Shown: positions 9,005 to 17,739 of the stretch, piece by piece
Layout: each line of letters begins with the position of its first letter
Position numbering within the stretch: the first letter of the stretch is position 1
Assembly (NCBI GenBank): GCA_902812455.1
Contig: CADDZH010000006.1
Coordinates: 23,579 to 87,578, forward strand
From: Chloroflexota bacterium
GTDB taxonomy: Bacteria > Chloroflexota > Ktedonobacteria > Ktedonobacterales > Ktedonobacteraceae
Direction of reading: 5' to 3'
DNA length: 64,000 nt
The notes under the pieces: generated by a model
Databases searched by the model: none
What the model was told of the DNA's origin: nothing
What the model saw: the letters and a program-made list of their open reading frames with translations, nothing else
Translations under genes and position numbers: made by a program

Positions 9005-10309
9005 CTACCTGCTGGTACTAGCAGCTTCGCTCGATCCTTGTCGCTGGCGTGACTTGGCACCCCATATAGCCCCGGCGATTGCCAGCGCCATCAGAATCAG
9101 GGTAATGATCGTTGCCTGGTGCAGCAGAGACACTGCGTGATTCACCTCTAGCATGTTGCGATAGTTTGTATCAGGCACAAGCGGCAGATCAACCGAGTCA
9201 CTTATTTCAACTAGCGCATCACTACTTTCAACCGTTACATACACGCGCTGCAACTGCGGATCGGCCTCGACCCCATCCGGGCCTTGCCCTACCTGCAGCG
9301 TTCCCAGCACGCCAAAAGTCTGCCCATCAATCACTGTGATGGTCGTACCCGCATTCTGATCGTTCAGGCTGGTATCCTTATTGCCTTCATCCGCAACATA
9401 AATGCGGCCGGTTGCTGTATTAAAGGCAACGCCTTCCGGGTAAGGGCTAACGGGAACGCGGGCGATGACCTTATTCGCATTACCATCGATCACATCGAGT
9501 TCTTGCCCTAGTGAGCAGACGGCATAGACACGCCCTGTCGCCTCATCTACACGCAATGGCTGTAAGGGATCAGCCGCCACCGGGATGGTAGCCAGGATAC
9601 GCCCATGATCTTCGTCATAAACCGTAATTGTATTTGCGTTGCTATCTCCCACATAGAGCCTTCCCAGGCGGTTATTGATACCCAGCGCTGCTGGATGTGG
9701 GTCAATAAGCAGGGTTGATGATCTCGCACTGAGCTGGCCTGCCGGAGAAGTAGCAAGCGTAAAAACCTCGATGATGCCTCTCTCGCTGCTCGCAACATAC
9801 ACGCGCCCGCGCTTCGTATCGATGACCAGTCCCTCATCGCCAACCGCTGTATTCACACTATACAATGTCTTGCCGCTGGCCCCATCCAGGATAGCCAGCA
9901 ATCCTTTTCCACCCCCATACAGCAGGCTACTCACAAAGACACGATGGGTTTGGCTATCCACCTCTACGTCGGTGACCGTGTCTCCTACCTTTGCCTGCCA
10001 GCGCACGCTGCCCTTAACAGGATCGAAGCCGACCACAAGACCAGGATATTCGTAGGCGATATAAACCATGTGCGTGCTTGTATCGACAGCCACTCCTTCG
10101 GGATCAGAACTGTTGCTCACGTGAAGCACTCCAATGATCGGAAAGCCACTGGCGTACACGGTATGAGGGTACAGGCTGATGAACAATAAGCCCAGCAGGA
10201 GCCCTAAAGCGATAACAATATTGGCTCGCCATGTTCTTCGGTTTACATGAAATACGGATAGCATAGCTTTATTATATCTTGCAGGATGTGGTTTTGGTCG
10301 CATTCCCAT
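9005..10309 (-). CDS. Secreted/membrane YVTN-type beta-propeller protein
   Basis: The 434-aa protein has a signal-anchor segment (ANIVIALGLLLGLLFISLYP, ~residues 29-48) and six or seven short repeats of the YVTN/NHL propeller type, with phrases such as GVAVDTSTHMVYIAY, RGRVYVASSERG and GRIYVADEGN. A C-terminal TM helix (~395-420) and basic tail follow. The propeller is predicted to face outside, held at the C terminus. Function is unknown; such proteins bind ligands or other surface proteins. The start is uncertain: ATG 10309 or ATG 10264 (MLSVFHVNRR), neither with a strong ribosome site. It is divergent from the kinase gene. Confidence 0.8.
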   Translation of the reverse strand: MGMRPKPHPARYNKAMLSVFHVNRRTWRANIVIALGLLLGLLFISLYPHTVYASGFPIIGVLHVSNSSDPEGVAVDTSTHMVYIAYEYPGLVVGFDPVKGSVRWQAKVGDTVTDVEVDSQTHRVFVSSLLYGGGKGLLAILDGASGKTLYSVNTAVGDEGLVIDTKRGRVYVASSERGIIEVFTLATSPAGQLSARSSTLLIDPHPAALGINNRLGRLYVGDSNANTITVYDEDHGRILATIPVAADPLQPLRVDEATGRVYAVCSLGQELDVIDGNANKVIARVPVSPYPEGVAFNTATGRIYVADEGNKDTSLNDQNAGTTITVIDGQTFGVLGTLQVGQGPDGVEADPQLQRVYVTVESSDALVEISDSVDLPLVPDTNYRNMLEVNHAVSLLHQATIITLILMALAIAGAIWGAKSRQRQGSSEAASTSR

Positions 10310-10323
10310 TGTGACGTTATATA

Positions 10324-10353
10324 TTGTTCAATTTTTGAAGAGTATGCTATAAT
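10324..10353 (+). promoter_or_regulatory. Candidate promoter for the Ser/Thr kinase gene
   Basis: TTGTTC (10324-10329), an 18-base spacer and a perfect TATAAT (10348-10353), in the divergent region ~120 bases ahead of the kinase start. Confidence 0.55.
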
Positions 10354-10476
10354 GCGCTCAAAAGACCCGGAACTCTATTGACAAGTGGAAATGGCCTGCT
10401 ATGCTAACGGGCAAGGAAATGATATCGTAGAGTCTCAGGAATGCAGTCCAGGCAGTAAAAAAGCGGTGAATGAGAT

Positions 10477-12258
10477 ATGGCAAGTAATTATCCACCTGAT
10501 GCGAATAATATAGCTTCTCCCAGCAACTCTCTTACGCCACAGAGCGGCGCGAATGGGGGAAATCCGCCAACTCCAGCCCAGGCTATTTCAGGCGGAGCAC
10601 CTGGCGCCCACTTGAAGCGGCTGGCTTCTGGAACCGAACTTTCAGCAGGCCGGTATAAGATCGAGAGAGCGGTGGCAGCAGGAGGCATGGGTGCAGTCTA
10701 CAAGGCCATCGATACACGTTTCAACCGGCCATGCGCCGTCAAAGAAATGCTGGATGAGTTCCAGAGCGAGAACGACCGGTCGCAAGCAGTGGAATGGTTT
10801 ACGCGCGAAGCCACGTTACTGCTCGATCTCAATCATCCGTGCATTCCTCGCGTGCGTGACTTCTTTGTCGAAGGAACCAAGCATTACCTGGTCATGGACT
10901 TCATTGAGGGCCGTACCCTGGGCGAAGTGCTGGAAAAAGAAGGCAATATCATGGGAGTGAATGGCGCTCGCGGGGTTTCTGAAGCGCGAGCCCGTAGCTG
11001 GGGGCAGCAGATATGCAACGTCTTAGCCTACCTCCATCGCCAGACTCCGCCTATCATCTTCCGTGATCTCAAGCCCTCCAATATCATGGTCACCGATCGC
11101 GAGGAGATTAAGCTGATCGACTTTGGTATTGCCCGCAATTTCCAGCCGCAGCGACAGTCAACGGTGATCATGACCGTTGGCTATGCGCCGCTCGAGCAGA
11201 TGGCCGGAAACGCGGAGCCACGCAGCGATCTCTATGCCTTAGGCGCCACTCTGCACAAGGTTCTCACCTATCATGACGCCGCCAACAATAAGCCCGATAT
11301 CTTTACCTTCCCACCGGTGAGGGCTTTGCGACCCGATATTTCTGTTGGCTTCGAGCAGGTCATCATGAAAGCGCTGGCACCAAACCTCAACCAGCGCTGG
11401 TCGAGCGCCACTGAGATGGAGCGAGCCATCATCGCCCTTCCTCCCCCTCCTCCCCCTGCCGGGCCGAATCCCGCCGCGGCTGGTGGAACAGCACCGGCAA
11501 TCCCTCGTCCAGCAAATCCGCAAACACCTAATAGCGGGCCACGCGGTGTTGCTACTCCTGCGTTCAACGCCGCACAGCATACAACTACCGGTCCCGCCGG
11601 CAGACACATCATTGCGGCACAGGGATATATCAACGCCAATCGCGTCGAAGAAGCTTACGCCGCTGTTCAGCAGGCCTATGTCCTCGAGCCTAATAACGCG
11701 CTGGTGCATAAGATCTTTGGGCAGGTCTTTGCGCGGCGCAAGCCGCCAGCTATCGAGCAGGCTCTTCAAGCATATAATCGTTCGCTGCAACTCAACCCGA
11801 ATGATGCTGAAACGCATAAACTGCTGGGAGATGTTTCGCTCTTCCTGCGCAGGCAGCCCCTGCCGGCCATCCCTGCATATATTCAAGCGTTACGCTTGAA
11901 TCCTAACGACGTGGAGGCACACCAGCGCCTGGCTCAGTGCTACGAGGAGACTAACCAGCTCGAACCCGCTTTGCGCGAATACCTGGAAGCGGCACGGCTT
12001 GCACCTGCGCAAACAGGTCTCCACCTGAAAGTTGGGCAACTTGCCTTCCGCCTCAACCAGTTGCCTGTGGCCGAGCGGGAGCTGATCATGGTTCTGAGGC
12101 AGCATCCAGAAGATTACCAGGCCCGGTTTTTACTCTGCCAGGTCTATGAAAACGAGGGGAAGTTACTCGATGCTGAGCGCGAATGCTCGTATGTAATCCG
12201 CGTGATTCCAGCAGCGCAGCCAGTGCTGGCTCGCATACGCAGCCGGCTAGGACGGTAA
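10477..12258 (+). CDS. Ser/Thr protein kinase with C-terminal TPR repeats
   Basis: Hanks-type kinase that phosphorylates Ser/Thr of target proteins. It has a low-complexity Pro/Asn-rich N terminus (1-57). The kinase domain (~59-325) has the glycine loop AVAAGGMGAVYKA, the ATP-binding Lys in CAVKEML, the catalytic loop IIFRDLKPSNIMV and IDFGIARNF. The His of the usual HRD is Phe, a variant seen in some bacterial kinases; the Arg-Asp is kept. A proline-rich linker (~325-375) leads to about six TPR repeats (~377-590). No TM helix is visible, so it is cytosolic. The PP2C phosphatase begins 50 bp downstream and is the obvious antagonist. Confidence 0.92.
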   Translation: MASNYPPDANNIASPSNSLTPQSGANGGNPPTPAQAISGGAPGAHLKRLASGTELSAGRYKIERAVAAGGMGAVYKAIDTRFNRPCAVKEMLDEFQSENDRSQAVEWFTREATLLLDLNHPCIPRVRDFFVEGTKHYLVMDFIEGRTLGEVLEKEGNIMGVNGARGVSEARARSWGQQICNVLAYLHRQTPPIIFRDLKPSNIMVTDREEIKLIDFGIARNFQPQRQSTVIMTVGYAPLEQMAGNAEPRSDLYALGATLHKVLTYHDAANNKPDIFTFPPVRALRPDISVGFEQVIMKALAPNLNQRWSSATEMERAIIALPPPPPPAGPNPAAAGGTAPAIPRPANPQTPNSGPRGVATPAFNAAQHTTTGPAGRHIIAAQGYINANRVEEAYAAVQQAYVLEPNNALVHKIFGQVFARRKPPAIEQALQAYNRSLQLNPNDAETHKLLGDVSLFLRRQPLPAIPAYIQALRLNPNDVEAHQRLAQCYEETNQLEPALREYLEAARLAPAQTGLHLKVGQLAFRLNQLPVAERELIMVLRQHPEDYQARFLLCQVYENEGKLLDAERECSYVIRVIPAAQPVLARIRSRLGR

Positions 12259-12308
12259 AAGCAGCGGCCATCCATAATCAAAAGGCCCACACGAGGGAGA
12301 AAGAGCCT

Positions 12309-14882
12309 ATGAGGACACATAACTTACCAATGACACAAACCAGCACTCATCCTTTCGCACGCCTGTTCCGTTCTTTGCTTGGCGGACTACTTTTTGCCTG
12401 CCTGCTTCCCTCACTCGCTTTCGCCTCCTCCACGAGTGGAGGCTTTCGCTTTGGGCAGTCCCAGGGACTCGATCTCGCCAGCGTCTCGGTAGTGCGATTG
12501 GTTGTCACCTACAGCCGGGCTATTGCTGCCCCCAACTGCGCCCCTGTTACCACTACCGGGCTGGGTGTAATCGCTGGTAGCTGGAAGACGGGAGGCAGCT
12601 CTACCTTTACCGATTGGGTGCTCACTGACGATACGCTGGTCAATCCTGCCGGTGTCTCTACCTGCCAGGGCAAAACAGCTCCTCTGAGCACTATTCAGAT
12701 CTATGTCAACAGCGCTTATACCAACACCGCTTCAGGTGCGCTGCTGGCCACGCTCCAGTGCCAGCCAGCACCCAGCCAGAGCCAGCCCCCACAAGGACAA
12801 ACTTCTACCTGTGGGCAGCAACAGGGAAATATTTCGCTTGGCGCTACCCAGCAAATTATTTGCCAGACGCCTGCCAGCAGCCCTTGTACGGCTGGCACGG
12901 TCCTGATCCCTTTTAGCAGCAGCCAGCCGCAGCCCTTCATCGACCCCAACGTGTTGCAAAATACGAACGCGTCGCCCTTTGGCATTGAATTAGCCAGCGC
13001 CGCCAATAGTCTTGGCCTGCCAACCCCTTCGCCTTCTCAGGCCACGTCGTTCCTGGTGCCTAAGCAGGTGCAACTTTCTAGCACAGCCTCCATGAATAGC
13101 GAAAAGGGCATGCCGATTGTGAACGGGAATGGCCAGCTCGTTGATATGAGGACGAATGCAGCAGATAGTGGAGGGAACATCCTTGCCTTTGTGAAAAGCA
13201 CGTTAACCCCGTTGCAGTCAGGGCATACCAATCCTTTGCATGATGCCTGGGAACGTGGGATCAACGATTATTATAGCGGGCATCACAATAAGGTGCGGGC
13301 TGATTTTGCATCGATTACCGGCCTCAATCCAGAATTCCAGGCAGCAGCAGCTTTTGCCGGCCAGCTTGTGCCTCCAACAAGTAGCAAGGGGGGCCATCCT
13401 ACAACAGGCACTGCCAATACGTTAGGAACTTCTCCCTCTCTGCAGCTAGTTGTCGCCCTGATCCTCTTAGTGCTTTTGTTGCTGGCCGCCGGTTTGCTGT
13501 TTTTACGCAGGCAGATCAGGCGGCGGCGAGAAGCGGCAAGAGAAGCAGCGGAGGAGATGCGCCGGGCCAACGCAAAAGCCGAGGTGGAAGCGCAACGTAT
13601 AGCTGCACAGGAACAGGCGCAACGCCAGCAGGCCAGGGCGGCAAGGAAGCAAGCGCAAGCCACGCCTGTTCAGAAGCAGGCCGCGAATATGGTACCTGCA
13701 GGGCAGAATCTTGCATCTTCACCACCATCGCCCCTGCGCTGCCCGAATTGCGGCTATCCTGTGGGGCAGGGTGATAATTTCTGCTCCCAGTGCCGTTCCC
13801 CGCTTGTACTCTCCGATTCGGGACTGAATGTACGATTAGCAATGCCTCCTGCTCCCGCTCAGGCGCAACCACCTTTAGCTGCACCGGCTGGGGCTGCGCC
13901 GCCATCTTCTCTATCCATCTCTGACATGCCAACCAGGGAGATGCCACCGAGCCAGAGGCAAAACGGGCAACCACTGGCAGATGCTGCCTCTGAGAAGACG
14001 GTCCCTTACAGGGTGGAGCAGGTGATGGGTCGCAATGTGAAATTTATTGTAGGCACGCTTTCTGACCCGGGCATTAAACGCAAAGACAAGCCTAACGAGG
14101 ATAGCCTTTACGCCGCTATCGGAGGCCATTCCCAGAATGTGCAGCTCCAGCAATTCGGTCTATTCGTCGTGGCCGACGGCATGGGAGGTCATGCCAATGG
14201 CCAGGATGCCAGCCGCTTAGCAATCCAGACCATCGAAGAGCGCCTGCAGCCCAGACTGCTGAGTAACGAACCCTTCCGTAACGGGGATTACGTACAACTC
14301 CTGGTCGATGCTGTCCAGAGTGCCAATGTGGCTGTACACCAGAGGAACATGGAACAGCGAGGGGATATGGGCACAACCATGACCGCAGCGCTCATTGTTG
14401 GCACAACTGCTTACATTGCTAATGTCGGTGATAGCCGCACGTACCTCTATCGCGAACCGGAAGGCTTGCAAAAAATTACCAACGATCATTCTGTGGTGGC
14501 AAGCCTGGTCGAGGCAGGCATTATTACTGCCGATGACATCTATACCCATCCCAAGCGCAACCAGATTTATCGCAGTCTGGGTGAGAAGCCGTCCGTGGAA
14601 GTCGATCATTTCACGGTGCAACTCAAGCCTGGCGACAAGCTGCTGCTTTGCTCTGATGGCTTGTGGGATATGACCCGCGATCCCATCATTCAAGACATCT
14701 TGAAGAAGACCCCGGACCCGGTGCAGGCGCGTCACGAGCTGATCAAGGCCGCTCTGGATGGCGGGGGCGAGGATAACATCAGCGTGATTGTGGTGCAAGT
14801 GACGGAAGACACGCTGCAGACAGGCATAAATGGCTTCCAGGTGCTTGCCAGGCCAGAAGCGCCCCAGTATCCTTCCATGTGA
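12309..14882 (+). CDS. Receptor-like PP2C protein phosphatase with zinc ribbon
   Basis: 857-aa PP2C phosphatase that removes phosphate from Ser/Thr and likely opposes the adjacent kinase. The order is: signal peptide (~1-39), a ~340-residue exported region with several Cys, and one TM helix (~378-400, LVVALILLVLLLLAAGLLF). A charged Arg/Glu/Ala/Gln coil comes next, then a zinc ribbon (CPNCGYPVGQ...CSQC, ~478-500). The PP2C domain (~577-857) has NEDSLYA, VVADGMGGHANG, GTTMTAAL, ANVGDSRTYL, LLLCSDGLWDM and GGEDNISVIVV. The metal-binding Asp residues are all present. The start was chosen at ATG 12309, after GAGGGAGAAAG; an upstream in-frame ATG at 12183 would overlap the kinase gene. Confidence 0.9.
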   Translation: MRTHNLPMTQTSTHPFARLFRSLLGGLLFACLLPSLAFASSTSGGFRFGQSQGLDLASVSVVRLVVTYSRAIAAPNCAPVTTTGLGVIAGSWKTGGSSTFTDWVLTDDTLVNPAGVSTCQGKTAPLSTIQIYVNSAYTNTASGALLATLQCQPAPSQSQPPQGQTSTCGQQQGNISLGATQQIICQTPASSPCTAGTVLIPFSSSQPQPFIDPNVLQNTNASPFGIELASAANSLGLPTPSPSQATSFLVPKQVQLSSTASMNSEKGMPIVNGNGQLVDMRTNAADSGGNILAFVKSTLTPLQSGHTNPLHDAWERGINDYYSGHHNKVRADFASITGLNPEFQAAAAFAGQLVPPTSSKGGHPTTGTANTLGTSPSLQLVVALILLVLLLLAAGLLFLRRQIRRRREAAREAAEEMRRANAKAEVEAQRIAAQEQAQRQQARAARKQAQATPVQKQAANMVPAGQNLASSPPSPLRCPNCGYPVGQGDNFCSQCRSPLVLSDSGLNVRLAMPPAPAQAQPPLAAPAGAAPPSSLSISDMPTREMPPSQRQNGQPLADAASEKTVPYRVEQVMGRNVKFIVGTLSDPGIKRKDKPNEDSLYAAIGGHSQNVQLQQFGLFVVADGMGGHANGQDASRLAIQTIEERLQPRLLSNEPFRNGDYVQLLVDAVQSANVAVHQRNMEQRGDMGTTMTAALIVGTTAYIANVGDSRTYLYREPEGLQKITNDHSVVASLVEAGIITADDIYTHPKRNQIYRSLGEKPSVEVDHFTVQLKPGDKLLLCSDGLWDMTRDPIIQDILKKTPDPVQARHELIKAALDGGGEDNISVIVVQVTEDTLQTGINGFQVLARPEAPQYPSM

Positions 14883-14896
14883 AGCAACCGCAGAAA

Positions 14897-14925
14897 TTGT
14901 CGCGCCTTTCTCCCTGTGCTATAAT
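14897..14925 (+). promoter_or_regulatory. Candidate promoter of the nuo cluster
   Basis: TTGTCG (14897-14902), a 17-base spacer and perfect TATAAT (14920-14925), ~52 bases before the nuoA start and directly after the PP2C gene. Confidence 0.6.
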
Positions 14926-14976
14926 CAAATCAGCATCAGAGCCACAACCCAATCAAAAGGTTTGGAGGAAAGGCGC

Positions 14977-15345
14977 GTGTCAACACCGATCAACATTGGT
15001 TATCTCTTTGCTGCCATACTATTCGTTGCAGGATTTATCTTCGTCATTGTCGCGACAATGACGGGCAATCTTATTGCTCCTCATAGCAGGACGAGGGAAA
15101 AGCTCCAGCCCTACGAGTCTGGCGAAGTTCCTATTGGTACTGCCCGGGTGCAGTATCCGCTTGGCTTCTATATTTTCGCCTTGCTCTTTGTTGCCTTCGA
15201 CGTGGATATTGTGTTTATCGTGTCCTGGGCGATCGTCTTTAAGCAACTCAGTGTGTTTGGCTTCTTCGAAATCCTGTTCTTCATTATTGTGCTGGCCATC
15301 GGCCTGGCCTATGCCTGGCGTAAGGGGGTTATTCGATGGATCTAG
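14977..15345 (+). CDS. nuoA: NADH-quinone oxidoreductase subunit A
   Basis: 122-aa, three-TM membrane subunit of complex I at the quinone-chamber side. Family signatures are KLQPYESGEVPIG and YPLGFYIFALLFVAFDVDIV, which carry the conserved Glu/Asp residues. GTG 14977 is chosen as start because GGAGGAAAGG lies just upstream; an earlier in-frame ATG inside the preceding gene's end is unlikely. It overlaps nuoC by 10 bp. Confidence 0.93.
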   Translation: MSTPINIGYLFAAILFVAGFIFVIVATMTGNLIAPHSRTREKLQPYESGEVPIGTARVQYPLGFYIFALLFVAFDVDIVFIVSWAIVFKQLSVFGFFEILFFIIVLAIGLAYAWRKGVIRWI

Positions 15346-16109
15346 TACCGCGTTCAAAAAGCACTCCCACAGAGACGCGTGGCTACCGCGATCAGAATGC
15401 TGCGCTTGCACGCGATCTGGCGCCTACTGCCCAGATTACGGGCCAGCCTGTTTCGCCAAAGACACTCAAAGGGGATTTTCTCGGTCTGGAAATCGATCGC
15501 ACGCACCTTGTCGCGGTGTGCCGTTTCTTGCGTGATCAGCTTGCCTTCGACCTGTTAAGCTCCATATCCGGCGTCGATATGCTCGATCACCTCGAGACGG
15601 TCTATCATATGCGCTCAACAACACGTGGGCAACTGCTCCAGCTCAAAGTTCGTCTCGACCACGAACAGCCCGAAGTAGATAGCATTGTCTCTGTCTGGCC
15701 TACAGCGAACTGGTTAGAGCGAGAGACCTATGATCTCTTCGGCATCAGATTCACCGGGCACCCCGATCTCAGGAGAATACTATTGGATGATGATTTTGAG
15801 GGTTATCCCTTGCTCAAAAGCTTCCATCAAGTGCCAATCACCATCAAAGATAGAGCCACAACGCAGGTTGAACCTAATGTGGCAGTCGATAGCCGCTTTC
15901 AGCAGCGCGGCGTTGAGCATGTCGTACAGAAAAAGTTTGGGCAGGGGATGGAGGAACGCCTGCACCCGGGCACACCCACATTTGGGCATTCCTTCCATGG
16001 CCACCCAGAACAGGTGAACCAAGAAGCTGCGACTTCACCTTCCGGCGAATCGGTACCAGAGAAGAGTGCAGGTTCAGAGCAAGCTCCCAGGAGTCCGAAG
16101 CAAAGTTGA
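15336..16109 (+). CDS. nuoC: NADH-quinone oxidoreductase subunit C with extended C-terminal tail
   Basis: Peripheral 30-kDa-type subunit of the complex I Q-module. The signature is ERETYDLFGIRFTGHPDLRR, followed by ILLDDDFEGYPLLKSF (~residues 130-170). Residues ~190-257 form an unusual polar tail rich in His, Gln, Ser and Glu that is not part of the usual domain. It directly follows nuoA; in most bacteria nuoB sits between the two, and no cysteine-rich nuoB-like frame exists here. The downstream gene begins 19 bp later. Confidence 0.9.
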   Translation: MDLVPRSKSTPTETRGYRDQNAALARDLAPTAQITGQPVSPKTLKGDFLGLEIDRTHLVAVCRFLRDQLAFDLLSSISGVDMLDHLETVYHMRSTTRGQLLQLKVRLDHEQPEVDSIVSVWPTANWLERETYDLFGIRFTGHPDLRRILLDDDFEGYPLLKSFHQVPITIKDRATTQVEPNVAVDSRFQQRGVEHVVQKKFGQGMEERLHPGTPTFGHSFHGHPEQVNQEAATSPSGESVPEKSAGSEQAPRSPKQS

Positions 16110-16128
16110 AGGGAAGGGAAATAGCGCG

Positions 16129-16464
16129 ATGCCAAAAGCCAGGAAGCGAGGGAAAGCAACGGGGAGAAAGAATACGGCAGTTCAACAAATTGCACGCCCT
16201 GCTGCTGTAAAATCAACGACAGCAGGTGTTGCTGGTGCTAATCGGCCTGTTCTTTCACCGCCTGTGCGAGGTGTACAGAGCCTGTTCATGCCAGGGCTGG
16301 TAGCTCTAGGCTGCTGGGGGTTGGCATTCTCCTTCACCTTTCTCTCTACCGATCCCAACCACCTCTTATATGGCGGGATGGCAGCGTTCATGGCTTTGTT
16401 CTGGTCTGTGAGTTTCGCTATTCGTCTTCGCAAATTGCTGGCTGTACAACAGCGGCGAACGTAA
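16129..16464 (+). CDS. Small two-TM protein inside the nuo cluster
   Basis: 111 aa, unrecognised. It has a very basic N terminus (MPKARKRGKATGRKN) followed by two hydrophobic stretches (~50-70 and ~78-97). ATG 16129 is chosen because GAAGGGAAGGG lies 11-20 bases upstream. It sits between nuoC and nuoD and is codirectional with them, so it may be an accessory or assembly factor of this complex I, by position only. Confidence 0.65.
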   Translation: MPKARKRGKATGRKNTAVQQIARPAAVKSTTAGVAGANRPVLSPPVRGVQSLFMPGLVALGCWGLAFSFTFLSTDPNHLLYGGMAAFMALFWSVSFAIRLRKLLAVQQRRT

Positions 16465-16562
16465 CCACGCTGGCTGGCGCGGATTTGCCGGCGCCAGCCG
16501 TATTCAGCTTCAAGCTGGATGAGGAAAAGCGAACTGAATCAGAAGAGTTAAGAGGAAACCCA

Positions 16563-17726
16563 ATGACTATAAATCAGAACACACCAAATACAAGTACCAA
16601 TCTCGGGCAAGCGGCAGAAGCCCCCGAGGGCTTTAGCACGCAAGAAATGCTGCTCAATATGGGTCCCCAGCACCCCAGCACACACGGTGTGCTGCGCTTA
16701 GTGCTCAGGCTTGAGGGGGAGACCGTGGTTGATTGCACGCCGGTCATCGGGTACCTGCACCGGGGAATCGAAAAAATTCTCGAAAACCGGCCCGTGATGG
16801 GCGGTATTCGCTACATGGATAATGCCGACTACCTCTCCCCCATGCTCAATGAAATTGCCTATGTGGGAGCTGTGGAGCAATTGATGGGTCTAGAACCGCC
16901 CCGGCGGGCGCAATATATCCGGCTCCTGGTAGGTGAGATGCAGCGAATTGCCAGCCACCTGGTATGGGTGGGCACGTACCTGCTTGACCTGGGCGCGTTC
17001 ACTCCTATTCTGTGGTGCTTCCGCGACCGCGAGGGTATCCTTTCACTATTCGAGGCCCTGGGAGGCAGCCGCTTTAATGTGAACTACCTGCGTGTGGGCG
17101 GCGTCCTGCACGACTTCCCCAGGGACTGGCTCAAGGAGTGCGAAGCCTACCTTGATACGCTTGAACAGCATATGCATGAGCTGGAGGTGTTGATTACGGG
17201 GAACGAAATCTTCGAGGCGCGTACGCAAGGCGTTGGCTACATAGACCCACAGCAGGCGATTGCTTATGGGCTTACCGGGCCGATGCTGCGTGGGAGCGGC
17301 GTGAACCTGGACTTGCGCGTGCATCGCCCGTATATGGCCTATCGTGAAGTCCCGGTGAATGTTCAGGTGCGCCAGGAAGGAGATTGCTTCGCCCGCTACA
17401 GGGTTCGTATGAACGAGATCTGGGAGAGCATCCGGCTCTGCCGCGTTGCTATCGATAAGATGCCAGGAGGGCCTATTAGCACTCGTACTCCTATTGCCCT
17501 GCGTCCTCCTCGTGGAGAGACGTACTTTGCTATCGAAAGCAGCAAGGGCGAGCAAGGCATCTACTTCATCAGCGATGGAAGCGAGTATCCGTGGCGTGCC
17601 AAGATACGAGGGCCGTCCTTTGTCAACTTGCAGATCCTGCCTGAAGTGCTGCGAGGTCATAAGATGAGCGACGTTGTGGCAATTATCGGCAGTTTCGACC
17701 TTGTACTGGGAGAAGTTGATCGCTAA
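16563..17726 (+). CDS. nuoD: NADH-quinone oxidoreductase subunit D
   Basis: 387-aa 49-kDa-type Q-module subunit that lines the quinone site together with NuoB. Signatures are LLNMGPQHPSTHGVLRLVL (~residues 32-50), GYLHRGIEKILENR, MDNADYLSPM and the C-terminal DVVAIIGSFDLVLGEVDR. The length is normal. ATG 16563 follows AGAGGAAACCC. NuoH starts 13 bp downstream. Confidence 0.95.
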   Translation: MTINQNTPNTSTNLGQAAEAPEGFSTQEMLLNMGPQHPSTHGVLRLVLRLEGETVVDCTPVIGYLHRGIEKILENRPVMGGIRYMDNADYLSPMLNEIAYVGAVEQLMGLEPPRRAQYIRLLVGEMQRIASHLVWVGTYLLDLGAFTPILWCFRDREGILSLFEALGGSRFNVNYLRVGGVLHDFPRDWLKECEAYLDTLEQHMHELEVLITGNEIFEARTQGVGYIDPQQAIAYGLTGPMLRGSGVNLDLRVHRPYMAYREVPVNVQVRQEGDCFARYRVRMNEIWESIRLCRVAIDKMPGGPISTRTPIALRPPRGETYFAIESSKGEQGIYFISDGSEYPWRAKIRGPSFVNLQILPEVLRGHKMSDVVAIIGSFDLVLGEVDR

Positions 17727-17739
17727 CTGGAGTAAGGTT

